This document shows, one piece after another, positions 1 through 7,622 of a stretch of 11,592 bases of DNA (the first letter of the stretch is position 1; every line of letters begins with the position of its first letter). The DNA lies in NCBI GenBank assembly GCA_036266975.1, contig DATAWZ010000248.1, positions 1 through 11,592 of the forward strand. The letters are read 5' to 3'. Below the pieces are notes generated by a model. That model saw only the letters and a list, made by a program, of their open reading frames with translations. It was not told the origin of the DNA and made no database searches. A program made the translations under genes and the position numbers. Origin of the DNA: DATAWZ01 sp036266975. GTDB taxonomy: Bacteria > Actinomycetota > Thermoleophilia > Solirubrobacterales > Solirubrobacteraceae.

Positions 1-1006
1 CGGCCCGGATCTCCGACGGCCGGATCGCCGCAGCGAGCGCCGCCGAGAGCGGCGCGGCGCTCGCCGCGGCCTCCAGGACAAGCCCCCGCTCGCGGGCGGG
101 AACGCAGAGATGGTCGAGCAGGGAGCGCAGCGCGTCCGGGCCCTCACGCTGGGCGACGGGCACGCCGACCGCCGCGAGGGCGATCACCTCGGGGCTGGCG
201 TCGGGCGGCGCGAGCTCGAGCGCGGCTTCGAGCAGGCCACGGTCGACCTCGAGCCCCGGGTCAAGCGTGGCCAGGAGGCCGGCGCGCCCGAGCGCGAGAA
301 GCGCCGCCACGCGAGCGGGCTCGGCGAGCAGCAGCCGCAGCTCGGCGCCGATGCGGGCACCGGAGACCGTCGCGAGCGCTCCACCGGCGATGGCCGCACC
401 CGCGAGCAGGGCGGTGTGCGGCTCGATCGCGAACCCCAGCCGGGCCTCGTAGCGGGCCAGGCGCAGCAGCCTGGTCGGGTCGTCGATGAAGCTCGCGTCG
501 TGCAGCACCCGCAGCTGTCGCCCGTCCAGGTCGGCCAGCGCCCGCGGGTGCGCGCACAGCCGCGCCGGGTCGGGCCCGAGGGCGACGGCGATCGCGTTGA
601 CCGTGAAGTCGCGGCGCTGCAGGTCCTCCTCCAGCGGCGCGGGGCTGACCATCGGCAGCGCGCCGGGGGTCCGGTAGTGCTCGCGGCGCGCGCGCGCCAG
701 GTCGACGCCGCCCAGCGGCGTGCACACGCTGGCGGTCCCGAAGCGGTCGTAGCCGCGCACCTCGCCGCTCAGGCGCTCGACAAGGCCGGCGGCGACCGCG
801 TCGACCTCGGCCCCGTCGACGACGAGGTCGAGCTCCTTCGGAAGCCCGCCCAGCAGCAGGTCGCGGACCGCGCCGCCGACCAGCCAGACGTCGCGCCGCT
901 CGGCGAAGGCGCTCAGCAACGCCGCGCCGAGAGGCAGCGAGGTGAGGGCGGCGCGGACGCTCGCGGCGGCGTGCGCCCGCGCGGCGTCGTCGGAGGGCGC
1001 GGTCAT
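1..1006 (-). CDS. cca: tRNA nucleotidyltransferase / poly(A) polymerase family protein (3' end beyond window)
   Basis: Class II nucleotidyltransferase that adds CCA (or part of it) to tRNA 3' ends, or polyadenylates RNA. The frame stays open from the ATG at 1006-1004 to the window edge (335 codons), so the C-terminus is missing. Visible motifs are VGGAVRDLLLG (residues 43-53, nucleotide-binding GG and RD), KELDLVVDG (57-65, metal site), RRDFTVNAIA (131-140) and DDPTRLLRLARYEARLGF (175-192). The metal-binding DxD appears as ExD (Glu58, Asp60), a conservative change in which Glu may still bind Mg. The start lies 7 bp after the hisF stop, with a GAGGG stretch just before it, so the gene is probably cotranscribed with hisF. 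CCA-adding, CC-adding and poly(A) activities cannot be told apart from this fragment. Confidence 0.9.
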   Translation of the reverse strand, partial: MTAPSDDAARAHAAASVRAALTSLPLGAALLSAFAERRDVWLVGGAVRDLLLGGLPKELDLVVDGAEVDAVAAGLVERLSGEVRGYDRFGTASVCTPLGGVDLARARREHYRTPGALPMVSPAPLEEDLQRRDFTVNAIAVALGPDPARLCAHPRALADLDGRQLRVLHDASFIDDPTRLLRLARYEARLGFAIEPHTALLAGAAIAGGALATVSGARIGAELRLLLAEPARVAALLALGRAGLLATLDPGLEVDRGLLEAALELAPPDASPEVIALAAVGVPVAQREGPDALRSLLDHLCVPARERGLVLEAAASAAPLSAALAAAIRPSEIRA

Positions 1007-1013
1007 GTCGCCC

Positions 1014-1775
1014 TCAGACGGGGCGGCGGACGGGCACGCCGGCCGCCGCGAGGTGCTCCTTGGCCGCCGCCACCGTGTGCCGGCCGTAGTGGAAGATCGA
1101 GGCGCACAGCACCGCGTCGGCGCCGACCTGCAGCGCCTCCGCCAGGTGCTCCAGGCGCCCGGCGCCCCCGGAGGCGATCACCGGGACGCCGACGGCGTCG
1201 GCCACCGCGCCGGTGAGCTCGAGGTCGTAGCCGTCGTTGGTGCCGTCGCGGTCCATGCTGGTCAGCAGGATCTCGCCGGCCCCACGCTCGACGCCCTCGC
1301 GCGCCCACTCGATCGCGTCGCGGCCGCTCGGATGCCGGCCGCCGGCGACGTAGGCCTGCCAGCGCCCGCCGGCCTCGCGTCGAGCATCGATCGCGAGCAC
1401 CACGCACTGGGCGCCGAACACGCCGGCCAGCGAGTCGAGCAGCAACGGGTCGGCGAGCGCGGCCGAGTTGACCGAGACCTTGTCGGCGCCGGCGTCGAGG
1501 ACGGCCTGGGCGTCGGCGGCCGAGCGGATCCCGCCACCGATCGTGAACGGGATGAAGACGTCGTCGGCCGTTCGCCGGGCGAGATCGACGATCGTCTCGC
1601 GCTTCTCGTGGGTGGCGGTGATGTCCAGGAAGACGAGCTCGTCGGCCCCGCCCCGGTCGTAGTGCACCGCGAGCTCGACCGGGTCACCGGCGTCGCGGAT
1701 GTCGACGAAGTTGGTGCCCTTCACGACGCGGCCGGCGTCGACGTCCAGGCAGGGGATCACGCGCTTGCAGTGCAC
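1014..1775 (-). CDS. hisF: Imidazole glycerol phosphate synthase, cyclase subunit HisF
   Basis: A (beta/alpha)8-barrel cyclase that joins ammonia from HisH to PRFAR, giving imidazole glycerol phosphate and AICAR. At 253 aa it is full length for the family. The N-terminus reads CKRVIPCLDVDAGRVVKGTNF. The two catalytic aspartates fall at Asp11 (CLDVD) and Asp130 (AIDAR). Phosphate-binding and loop motifs FTIGGGIRS (77-85), LLTSMDRDGTNDGYD and VIASGGAG are intact. The start is GTG at 1775-1773. A TACCGT hexamer ends 6 nt upstream, so the message may be leaderless. The gene is separated from its partners hisH and hisA by a two-gene cassette (1806-2624), which is unusual because hisA and hisF are normally adjacent. 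cca follows 7 bp downstream. Confidence 0.97.
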   Translation of the reverse strand: MHCKRVIPCLDVDAGRVVKGTNFVDIRDAGDPVELAVHYDRGGADELVFLDITATHEKRETIVDLARRTADDVFIPFTIGGGIRSAADAQAVLDAGADKVSVNSAALADPLLLDSLAGVFGAQCVVLAIDARREAGGRWQAYVAGGRHPSGRDAIEWAREGVERGAGEILLTSMDRDGTNDGYDLELTGAVADAVGVPVIASGGAGRLEHLAEALQVGADAVLCASIFHYGRHTVAAAKEHLAAAGVPVRRPV

Positions 1776-1781
1776 GCTGCC

Positions 1782-1787
1782 ACGGTA
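1782..1787 (-). promoter_or_regulatory. Predicted -10 element of hisF (leaderless start)
   Basis: On the minus strand TACCGT (TANNNT class) ends 6 nt before the hisF GTG, which would place transcription start on the G of the start codon. No Shine-Dalgarno sequence precedes the GTG. No good -35 hexamer is visible. Inference from sequence spacing only. Confidence 0.5.
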
Positions 1788-1805
1788 GCGAGCAGCCCGT
1801 CGCGG

Positions 1806-2216
1806 TCAGGGGCGCCGGCCGGCGCCGGCGGGCGCGGTGAACAGCGGGCACGTCTCGAGGGTCCGGCAGTGACACTCGGCCGCGGCGCGCAGCCACGTCC
1901 GGGCGCGCAGCGTCTCCTGCAGCCGAGCCTCGAGCTCGGGCAGCGCGCGTCGCGCGACGGTCCGCAGACGCTCGCTCGCGCCGCGGCGGTCGGGCGCGCC
2001 AGATCCGAGCAGCTGGCGTACGTCGGCGAGCGTGAGCCCGGCGCGCTGCGCGGCGGCGATGAGCGAGAGCGTGCGCACGGTCTCCGGCGGGTAGCGGCGC
2101 CGCCCGGCCTCGCGCTCGGGCTCAGGCAGGACGCCGATCGACTCGTAGTAGCGGATCGTCGAGATGCGGACTCCGGCGCGGCGGGCGATCTCGCCGATCA
2201 GCAGTCGTTCGGGCAC
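1806..2216 (-). CDS. MerR-family transcriptional regulator with Cys-rich C-terminus
   Basis: A 136-aa MerR-type activator. The N-terminal winged helix-turn-helix is clear: LLIGEIARRAGVRISTIRYY (residues 5-24), then ESIGVLPEPEREAGRRRY (25-42) and the second helix pair to about residue 70. A predicted dimerisation helix spans about 80-110. The tail ECHCRTLETCPLF (114-126) carries Cys115, Cys117 and Cys123, which suggests a thiol-bound metal or redox effector. I chose the GTG at 2216-2214 because GGAGG sits 4 nt upstream and it gives the usual N-terminus. An in-frame ATG at 2240-2238 would add eight residues and place the start inside the operator. The gene is divergent to the Cys-pair protein at 2283 and lies directly upstream of hisF. 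The effector (Hg, other soft metal, thiol or redox stress) cannot be decided. Confidence 0.9.
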   Translation of the reverse strand: MPERLLIGEIARRAGVRISTIRYYESIGVLPEPEREAGRRRYPPETVRTLSLIAAAQRAGLTLADVRQLLGSGAPDRRGASERLRTVARRALPELEARLQETLRARTWLRAAAECHCRTLETCPLFTAPAGAGRRP

Positions 2217-2247
2217 TTGACCTCCAGTGGACTCGAGCATGCAGGCT
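2217..2247 (+). promoter_or_regulatory. MerR/SoxR-type operator and stretched promoter for the divergent small gene
   Basis: A good -35 TTGACC (2217-2222) is followed after 19 nt by a weak -10, CAGGCT (2242-2247). The unusually long spacer is the hallmark of MerR-family-activated promoters. Inside the spacer is the dyad CTCnAGTnnACTnGAG (2222-2237), close in form to the known SoxR box CCTCAAGTTAACTTGAGG. The same DNA holds the Shine-Dalgarno sequence of the merR gene on the other strand, so occupancy could also affect the regulator's own expression. Operator assignment is inferred from these features and the adjacent merR. Confidence 0.7.
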
Positions 2248-2270
2248 GCGCCTCCCGCCCCGATCTCGCC

Positions 2271-2277
2271 GAGGAGG
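2271..2277 (+). promoter_or_regulatory. Strong ribosome binding site for the 2283 gene
   Basis: GAGGAGG lies 5 nt before the ATG at 2283-2285. It fixes the start of this small gene even though the open frame extends far upstream on this strand. Confidence 0.75.
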
Positions 2278-2282
2278 CCGCG

Positions 2283-2624
2283 ATGACTCCCCCACCCCCC
2301 ACGGTTCCCGGATGTGCGCTGTCCGAGGATGCGCTCAGCGGCCAGGCTGAGCGATACCGGACGCTGGCCCGGTTCGTGATCGATGCGCACGCGGACCTGG
2401 ACGGTGTGCAGGTGACCTTCGACGAGCGTCTCGACCGGGCCCTGCTGCACCGCACGCTCGCGATCGAGCGGCGCTGCTGCCCGTTTCTGCGCGTGGAGCT
2501 CGACGAGCGCGAGCGGAGGCTGCGGGTCAGCGTGTCGGCGCCCGAGCATCGCCCGGCGCTGCGAGCGCTCGCCGGGGCGCTCGGCCTCACCGCTCCAGCG
2601 CCGCGAGCGCCTCGGCCACGGTGA
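2283..2624 (+). CDS. Small vicinal-cysteine protein, predicted MerR target (function unknown)
   Basis: A 113-aa soluble protein with no signal peptide or membrane segment. Its core runs from CALSEDALSGQAERYRTLAR (11-30) to the motif ERRCCPFLRVEL (62-73), with a vicinal pair Cys65-Cys66, then an alternating strand region and a Pro/Arg-rich tail. Small proteins with an E-x-x-CCPF(L/F) motif are, from memory, often found beside MerR regulators and mercury-type genes. I do not know an assigned reaction. Adjacent thiols suit binding of a soft metal or arsenical. A strong RBS, its own MerR-type promoter and divergence from merR make it the probable target of that regulator. Its 3' end overlaps the convergent hisA 3' end by 38 bp (2587-2624). 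Confidence 0.8.
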   Translation: MTPPPPTVPGCALSEDALSGQAERYRTLARFVIDAHADLDGVQVTFDERLDRALLHRTLAIERRCCPFLRVELDERERRLRVSVSAPEHRPALRALAGALGLTAPAPRAPRPR

Positions 2625-3312
2625 AGCGCCGCTCGAACAGCGCCTTGCCCACGACGACCCCGGTCACGTTCGGCTCCTGCAGCGCGACCAGGGCGTGCAG
2701 GTCCGCGAGCGAGCCGATCCCGCCGGAGTACTGCAGCTCGCCCTGGACCATCTGCGCCACCCGGCGGAACTGGTCCAGATCGGGGCCCCGGAGCATCCCG
2801 TCACGATCGACGTCGGTGTAGATGATGCGCCGCACGCCGTGCTCGGCAAGGCGCGCGAGCACCTCCTCGGTGCTCTCCTGGGAGGTCTCGGTCCAGCCGG
2901 CGGTGGTCAGGCGCCCGCCGCGCACGTCGACGCCGACCTGCACGCGCTCGCCGTGCGCCTGCAGCGCTGCGGCGAGGAAGTCGGGGTCGCGGAAGGCGGC
3001 GGTGCCGAGGATCACCCCCGTGGCGCCGGCGTTCACGGCGGCGTCGACCGCCTCCAGCGAGCGCAGCCCGCCACCGTACTGGACGGGGGTGCCGAGCTCG
3101 GTGACGATCCGCTGCAGGTGGGCGAGGTTGACCGGGGTGCCGCCGCGCGCGCCGTCGAGGTCGATCACGTGCAGATGCCGCGCGCCGGCCTGCACCCACC
3201 CACGGGCGGCCTCGAGCGGATCCTCGTCGTAGACGGTGCGGGCGTCGAAGTCGCCCTTGACCAGGCGCACCGCGTGCCCATCCAGGATGTCGATCGCCGG
3301 GTAGAGGTTCAT
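2587..3312 (-). CDS. hisA: ProFAR isomerase HisA
   Basis: A (beta/alpha)8-barrel isomerase converting ProFAR to PRFAR, the fourth step of histidine synthesis. It has 241 aa, the normal length. Key features are MNLYPAIDILDGHAVRLVKG with catalytic Asp8, VGVDVRGGRL with Asp129, YTDVDRDGML (165-174), and phosphate-binding YGGGLRS (79-85) and YSGGIG (195-200). In many actinobacteria HisA (PriA) also does the TrpF reaction; the sequence does not settle this here. The ATG overlaps the hisH stop (ATGA). The 3' end overlaps the convergent gene at 2283-2624, so hisA appears to end the main his operon. Confidence 0.96.
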   Translation of the reverse strand: MNLYPAIDILDGHAVRLVKGDFDARTVYDEDPLEAARGWVQAGARHLHVIDLDGARGGTPVNLAHLQRIVTELGTPVQYGGGLRSLEAVDAAVNAGATGVILGTAAFRDPDFLAAALQAHGERVQVGVDVRGGRLTTAGWTETSQESTEEVLARLAEHGVRRIIYTDVDRDGMLRGPDLDQFRRVAQMVQGELQYSGGIGSLADLHALVALQEPNVTGVVVGKALFERRFTVAEALAALER

Positions 3313-3953
3313 GCGGCGACGGCGGGCGCCCCGGCGGTGCAGCAGGCCAGGAAGTTGGCCAGCACCCGCAGCCCGTGCACCGAGGACTTCTCGGGGTGGA
3401 ACTGCACGCCGAAGAACGGCTCGCGCTGGACGGCGGTGACGAATTCGCCGCCGTAGTCGGCGCGCGCGAGCACGGCGTCGGCATGAGCGGGCACGACCGC
3501 GTAGCTGTGCACGTGGTAGAAGGCGCTGCGGTCGGGCAGCCCGTCGCGCAGCGGCGAGGGCGCGGTCCAGCACACCTCGTTCCACCCGATGTGCGGGAGC
3601 TTCTCGCTGCCGGACGGGGCCAGGTGACGGACCTGCCCGCGGACCCAGCCGAGCCCCTCGGCGCCACCGAGCTCGTCCGAGCCCTCCATGAACAGCTGCA
3701 TCCCCAGACACACGCCGAGCACGGGCACGCCGTCCTGCAGCCGGGAGCGCAGCAGCGTGTCAAGGCCGCGTGCACGCAGCTCCTGCATGCCGCGCGGGAA
3801 GGCGCCGACGCCGGGGACCACCAGGCCGGCCGCGCTGCGCAGGACCGAGGGCTCGCCGCTGAGGATCACCCGCGCGCCGACGTGGGCGAGGGCCTTCTCC
3901 ACCGACCGGCGGTTGCCCATCCCGTAGTCGACGACCGCGATCGTCGCCGTCAC
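3309..3953 (-). CDS. hisH: Imidazole glycerol phosphate synthase, glutamine amidotransferase subunit HisH
   Basis: A class I glutaminase of 214 aa that supplies ammonia to HisF. The catalytic triad is visible: Cys82 in PVLGVCLGMQLF, and His186 and Glu188 in FGVQFHPEKSSVHG. The N-terminal VVDYGMGN (7-14) and the oxyanion-region VPGVGAF (46-52) are typical. The GTG start at 3953-3951 overlaps the hisB stop (GTGA) and fits the family N-terminus. The stop overlaps the hisA ATG. Its partner hisF lies about 1.5 kb further down, beyond the inserted cassette. Confidence 0.96.
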   Translation of the reverse strand: MTATIAVVDYGMGNRRSVEKALAHVGARVILSGEPSVLRSAAGLVVPGVGAFPRGMQELRARGLDTLLRSRLQDGVPVLGVCLGMQLFMEGSDELGGAEGLGWVRGQVRHLAPSGSEKLPHIGWNEVCWTAPSPLRDGLPDRSAFYHVHSYAVVPAHADAVLARADYGGEFVTAVQREPFFGVQFHPEKSSVHGLRVLANFLACCTAGAPAVAA

Positions 3954-4529
3954 GCGGTCAGCGTCCCCTTCGTGGAGGGCACCGCGCCGCCCGCGCGCGG
4001 GTCGATCGCGACCGCCGTGCGCAGGGCTCGAGCGGCCGCTTTGAAGCACGCCTCGATCATGTGGTGCGCGTTCGTGCCGGCCTGCACCTCCAGGTGCAGC
4101 GTCAACCGCGCGGCGTTGGAGAGCGCCCGGAAGAACTCCTCGGTGAGCTCGTGCTCGAAGCCGCCGGTCGCGCCCGGGGGCAGCGGCGCCGAGAAGACGC
4201 ACAGCGGACGGCCGGAGATGTCCAGCGCGCACAGCGCGCGGGCCTCGTCCATGGGGACGATCGCGTGGCCGTAGCGCACGATCCCGGCGCGGTCGCCGAG
4301 GGCGCGGTCGAGCGCCTGCCCGAGGGCCAGGCCGGTGTCCTCGACCGTGTGGTGCGAGCCGGTGTGCAGGTCGCCGGTCACGGCGACCTCGAGGTCCATC
4401 GCGCCGTGACGGGCGAGCAGGTCGAGCATGTGGTCAAAGAAGCCGACGCCCGTGGACCGGGTGCCGGCCCCGCTGCCGTCCAGATCGAGGGCGACGCGCA
4501 CCTCGGTCTCACCGGTGCGCCGCTCAATT

Positions 4530-4546
<17 letters not shown>
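3950..4546 (-). CDS. hisB: Imidazoleglycerol-phosphate dehydratase HisB (monofunctional)
   Basis: Dehydrates imidazole glycerol phosphate to imidazole acetol phosphate. It has 198 aa, the monofunctional form without the N-terminal phosphatase found in enterobacteria. Metal-ligand motifs are GFFDHMLDLLARHG (35-48), GSHHTVEDTGLALGQAL (63-79) and GTNAHHMIEACFKAAARAL near residue 160. The start ATG at 4546-4544 has GAGGAGGAG (4559-4551) 4 nt upstream. That RBS lies inside the last codons of hisD (Glu-Glu-Glu), and the two genes overlap by 17 bp, which suggests translational coupling. The stop overlaps the hisH GTG. Confidence 0.96.
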
Positions 4547-5835
<1,289 letters not shown>

Positions 5836-5849
<14 letters not shown>

Positions 5850-6498
5850 GCAGTACCTCCAGCAGTTCGTCGATTGCCTTCGCCTTGACCTTGTGCGCGA
5901 CCGGGTTGGCGATCAGCCGGGCCGTCGCGGTCGCGATGTGCTCGCGGATCACCAGATTGTTCTCGCGCAGGGTCGTCCCCGTCGCGGTGAGGTCGACGAT
6001 CGCTTCGGCCAGGCCGGCGAGCGGCGCGAGCTCGACCGAGCCCTTGACCTCCACGATCTCGGCCTGGCGGCCGCTGCCCTCCAGGTGCGCGGCGGCGATC
6101 CGCGGGTACTTGGTCGCCACGCGCACGACGCCCAGCCGCCGCAGCGCCTCGGCGGCGGGGTCGGGGTCGCCGGCCACGGTGGCCAGCACCATCTCGCACC
6201 GGCCATAGTCCAGGTCGTAGAGCTCATACAGCGCCCGCGCGGCCCGGCCGGCGTTCGGACCGGCCTGCTCGAGCAGCACGTCCTTGCCGGTGATGCCCAG
6301 GTCCGCGGCGCCCGCCTCCACGTAGGTCGGTACATCCGAGGGCCGCATGGTGATCACGCCGATGTCGGTGAACAGGAGCTTGCGGTCGTTGGCGCGCACC
6401 TCGCTGGTGTCGCGCCCGAGCCGGTCGAGCAGGTCGAGCGTGTCGGAGAACAGCGCCCCGCGCGGGACGGCGATGATCAGCCCGTCCATCGGGGTCAT
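5836..6498 (-). CDS. hisG: ATP phosphoribosyltransferase, short-form catalytic subunit HisG
   Basis: Catalyses the first, committed step: ATP plus PRPP to phosphoribosyl-ATP. At 220 aa it is the short form (HisG-S). It has the two periplasmic-binding-like domains and the PRPP-binding block IVDLTATGTTLREN (167-180), but no C-terminal ACT-like histidine-binding domain. Short HisG needs HisZ, and hisZ lies directly upstream, overlapping by 4 bp (ATGA). A second in-frame ATG at codon 4 (MDGLIIAVPRGALF) is an alternative start, but coupling favours the first. Many well-known actinobacteria carry the long single-subunit HisG, so this arrangement is informative about lineage. Confidence 0.96.
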
Positions 6499-7511
6499 CG
6501 CGCACCCCCGCCGCCGGCCGCGGCCTGGGCCCGAGCGCGCTCCTCGCCGGCGAGGGCCAGGTGCAGCCGGTCCACGCCAAGGGCGAACCCGACGGCCGGG
6601 AGCGGGCGCCCGAAGCGTCCGAGCAGCTCGTCGTAGCGTCCGCCGCCGCCGAGCGGGGCGCCGAGCGCCGGGTCGTAGACCTCGAACACCGCGCCGGTGT
6701 AGTAGCCGAACGAGGCGACCAGCCCGAAGTCGAAGATCAGCCGGTCGGCCACCTCGGGGTCGAGCAGCGCGTGCACGCTGTGCAGGCCCGCGGCCGCTTC
6801 GCGTACCGGTCCCGGCAGGTCGTCGAGCACGTCCGGGCCGCCCCGGACCTGCGGGACCGAGAGCAGGACCTCGGCGTCGGCGCCGGACAGGGCGAGCGCG
6901 CCGACGTCCTCGGCCAGCCCGACGAAATCTCGGTGCACGAGCCGCTCGAGCAACCGCGCTCCGTCCTCGTTGCCGACGCCCAGCCCGCTCAGCAGCGCGG
7001 CATAGAGCGAGGCGTCACCGAGCCCGACGCGAAAGCCCTCCAGGCCGCATCCGCTCAGGGCGTGGCAGAGCACGGTGAGCGCCTCGGCGGTCCCCTGCGG
7101 CGCGGGTGCGCCGATCAGCTCGATGCCGGCCTGCAGCAGCTCGCGGGTCTGACCGCGCTGAGGACGCACGCCCCGATAGCAGTGGGCGAAGTAACAGAAA
7201 CGCAGCGGCGGCTCGGCCTGCGCGTAGCGCGTCGAGGCCACCCGCGCGATCGGGACGGTCATGTCCGCGCGCAGCACGAGCACCTGTCCGGCCTCGTCGA
7301 ACAGTCGGTAGGCGGGCCTCGCGGCATGGTCGCCGGCCCGGCCGAGGACGGCCTCGTACTCGAGCGCCGGGGTGTAGATCTCGCCGTAGCCGTGACCTTC
7401 GAAGACGGCGCGCAGCGACTCGGTGATCTCGCGCAGCTCGCGCGTCTCGTCGGGCAGCACGTCGCGGGTGCCGCTCGGAATCGGCAGGATCGGCTCGGGG
7501 GCGGCGCTCAT
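6495..7511 (-). CDS. hisZ: ATP phosphoribosyltransferase regulatory subunit HisZ
   Basis: A histidyl-tRNA synthetase paralogue without aminoacylation activity that activates short HisG and confers feedback control by histidine. It has 338 aa, too short for a full HisRS, and I see no anticodon-binding domain after the catalytic core. Class II core blocks are PSGTRDVLPDE (12-22), LVLRADMTVPIARVA in the motif-2 region, FGYYTGAVFEVY, GGGGRYDELLGRFG and AVGFALGVDRL. It is the first gene of the overlapping hisZGDBHA block. The ATG at 7511-7509 has no Shine-Dalgarno but has TACACT 8 nt upstream, so the operon message is probably leaderless. That leaves no room for a leader-peptide attenuator or T-box. 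Confidence 0.93.
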   Translation of the reverse strand: MSAAPEPILPIPSGTRDVLPDETRELREITESLRAVFEGHGYGEIYTPALEYEAVLGRAGDHAARPAYRLFDEAGQVLVLRADMTVPIARVASTRYAQAEPPLRFCYFAHCYRGVRPQRGQTRELLQAGIELIGAPAPQGTAEALTVLCHALSGCGLEGFRVGLGDASLYAALLSGLGVGNEDGARLLERLVHRDFVGLAEDVGALALSGADAEVLLSVPQVRGGPDVLDDLPGPVREAAAGLHSVHALLDPEVADRLIFDFGLVASFGYYTGAVFEVYDPALGAPLGGGGRYDELLGRFGRPLPAVGFALGVDRLHLALAGEERARAQAAAGGGGAR

Positions 7512-7519
7512 CGGCCCCG

Positions 7520-7525
7520 AGTGTA
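7520..7525 (-). promoter_or_regulatory. Predicted -10 element of the hisZGDBHA operon
   Basis: TACACT on the minus strand ends 8 nt before the hisZ ATG, placing transcription start at or next to the start codon. No consensus -35 is visible. The -35 position (near 7543-7548) falls inside a GC-rich hairpin (7535-7561), so promoter and hairpin DNA overlap. Confidence 0.5.
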
Positions 7526-7534
7526 TGGAGGTTG

Positions 7535-7561
7535 GGCCCGCGGACCGGTGGGCCGCGGGCC
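7535..7561. repeat. GC-rich inverted repeat upstream of hisZ
   Basis: GGCCCGCGG (7535-7543) and its exact complement CCGCGGGCC (7553-7561) form a 9-bp stem with a 9-nt loop. It sits over the expected -35 region of the hisZ promoter, so it could be an operator for a dimeric repressor or part of a terminator cluster after murA. Confidence 0.6.
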
Positions 7562-7582
7562 GGGCGGCGTATCCGCCGCCCG
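7561..7582. repeat. Second GC-rich inverted repeat between murA and hisZ
   Basis: CGGGCGGC (7561-7568) pairs exactly with GCCGCCCG (7575-7582) across a 6-nt loop. It abuts the 7535-7561 hairpin. No T-tract follows on either strand. Confidence 0.55.
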
Positions 7583-7595
7583 CATGCGGCCGCCG

Positions 7596-7619
7596 CCGGC
7601 CGGTGCGTGCACCGGCCGG
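7596..7619 (-). terminator. Hairpin just after murA, terminator-like without T-tract
   Basis: CCGGCCGGTGC (7596-7606) and GCACCGGCCGG (7609-7619) form a perfect 11-bp stem nearly without a loop, beginning 4 nt after the murA stop. It has the position of an intrinsic terminator but lacks a U-run, as many high-GC actinobacterial terminators do. It could slow RNA polymerase or protect the murA 3' end. Confidence 0.5.
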
Positions 7620-7622
7620 TCC

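Noticed and set aside
110..1216. Long plus-strand open frame opposite the tRNA nucleotidyltransferase and hisF
   Set aside because: Arg/Gly/Ala-rich product without motifs. The minus strand carries clear family motifs over the same bases.
2217..2240. Upstream ATG start for merR (MLESTGGQ...)
   Set aside because: It would lie inside the operator. The GTG at 2216 has a GGAGG 4 nt upstream and the usual MerR N-terminus.
7512..7622. T-box or histidine leader-peptide attenuator before the his operon
   Set aside because: No run of His codons, no specifier-loop or T-box sequence, and the -10 is too close to hisZ to leave a leader.
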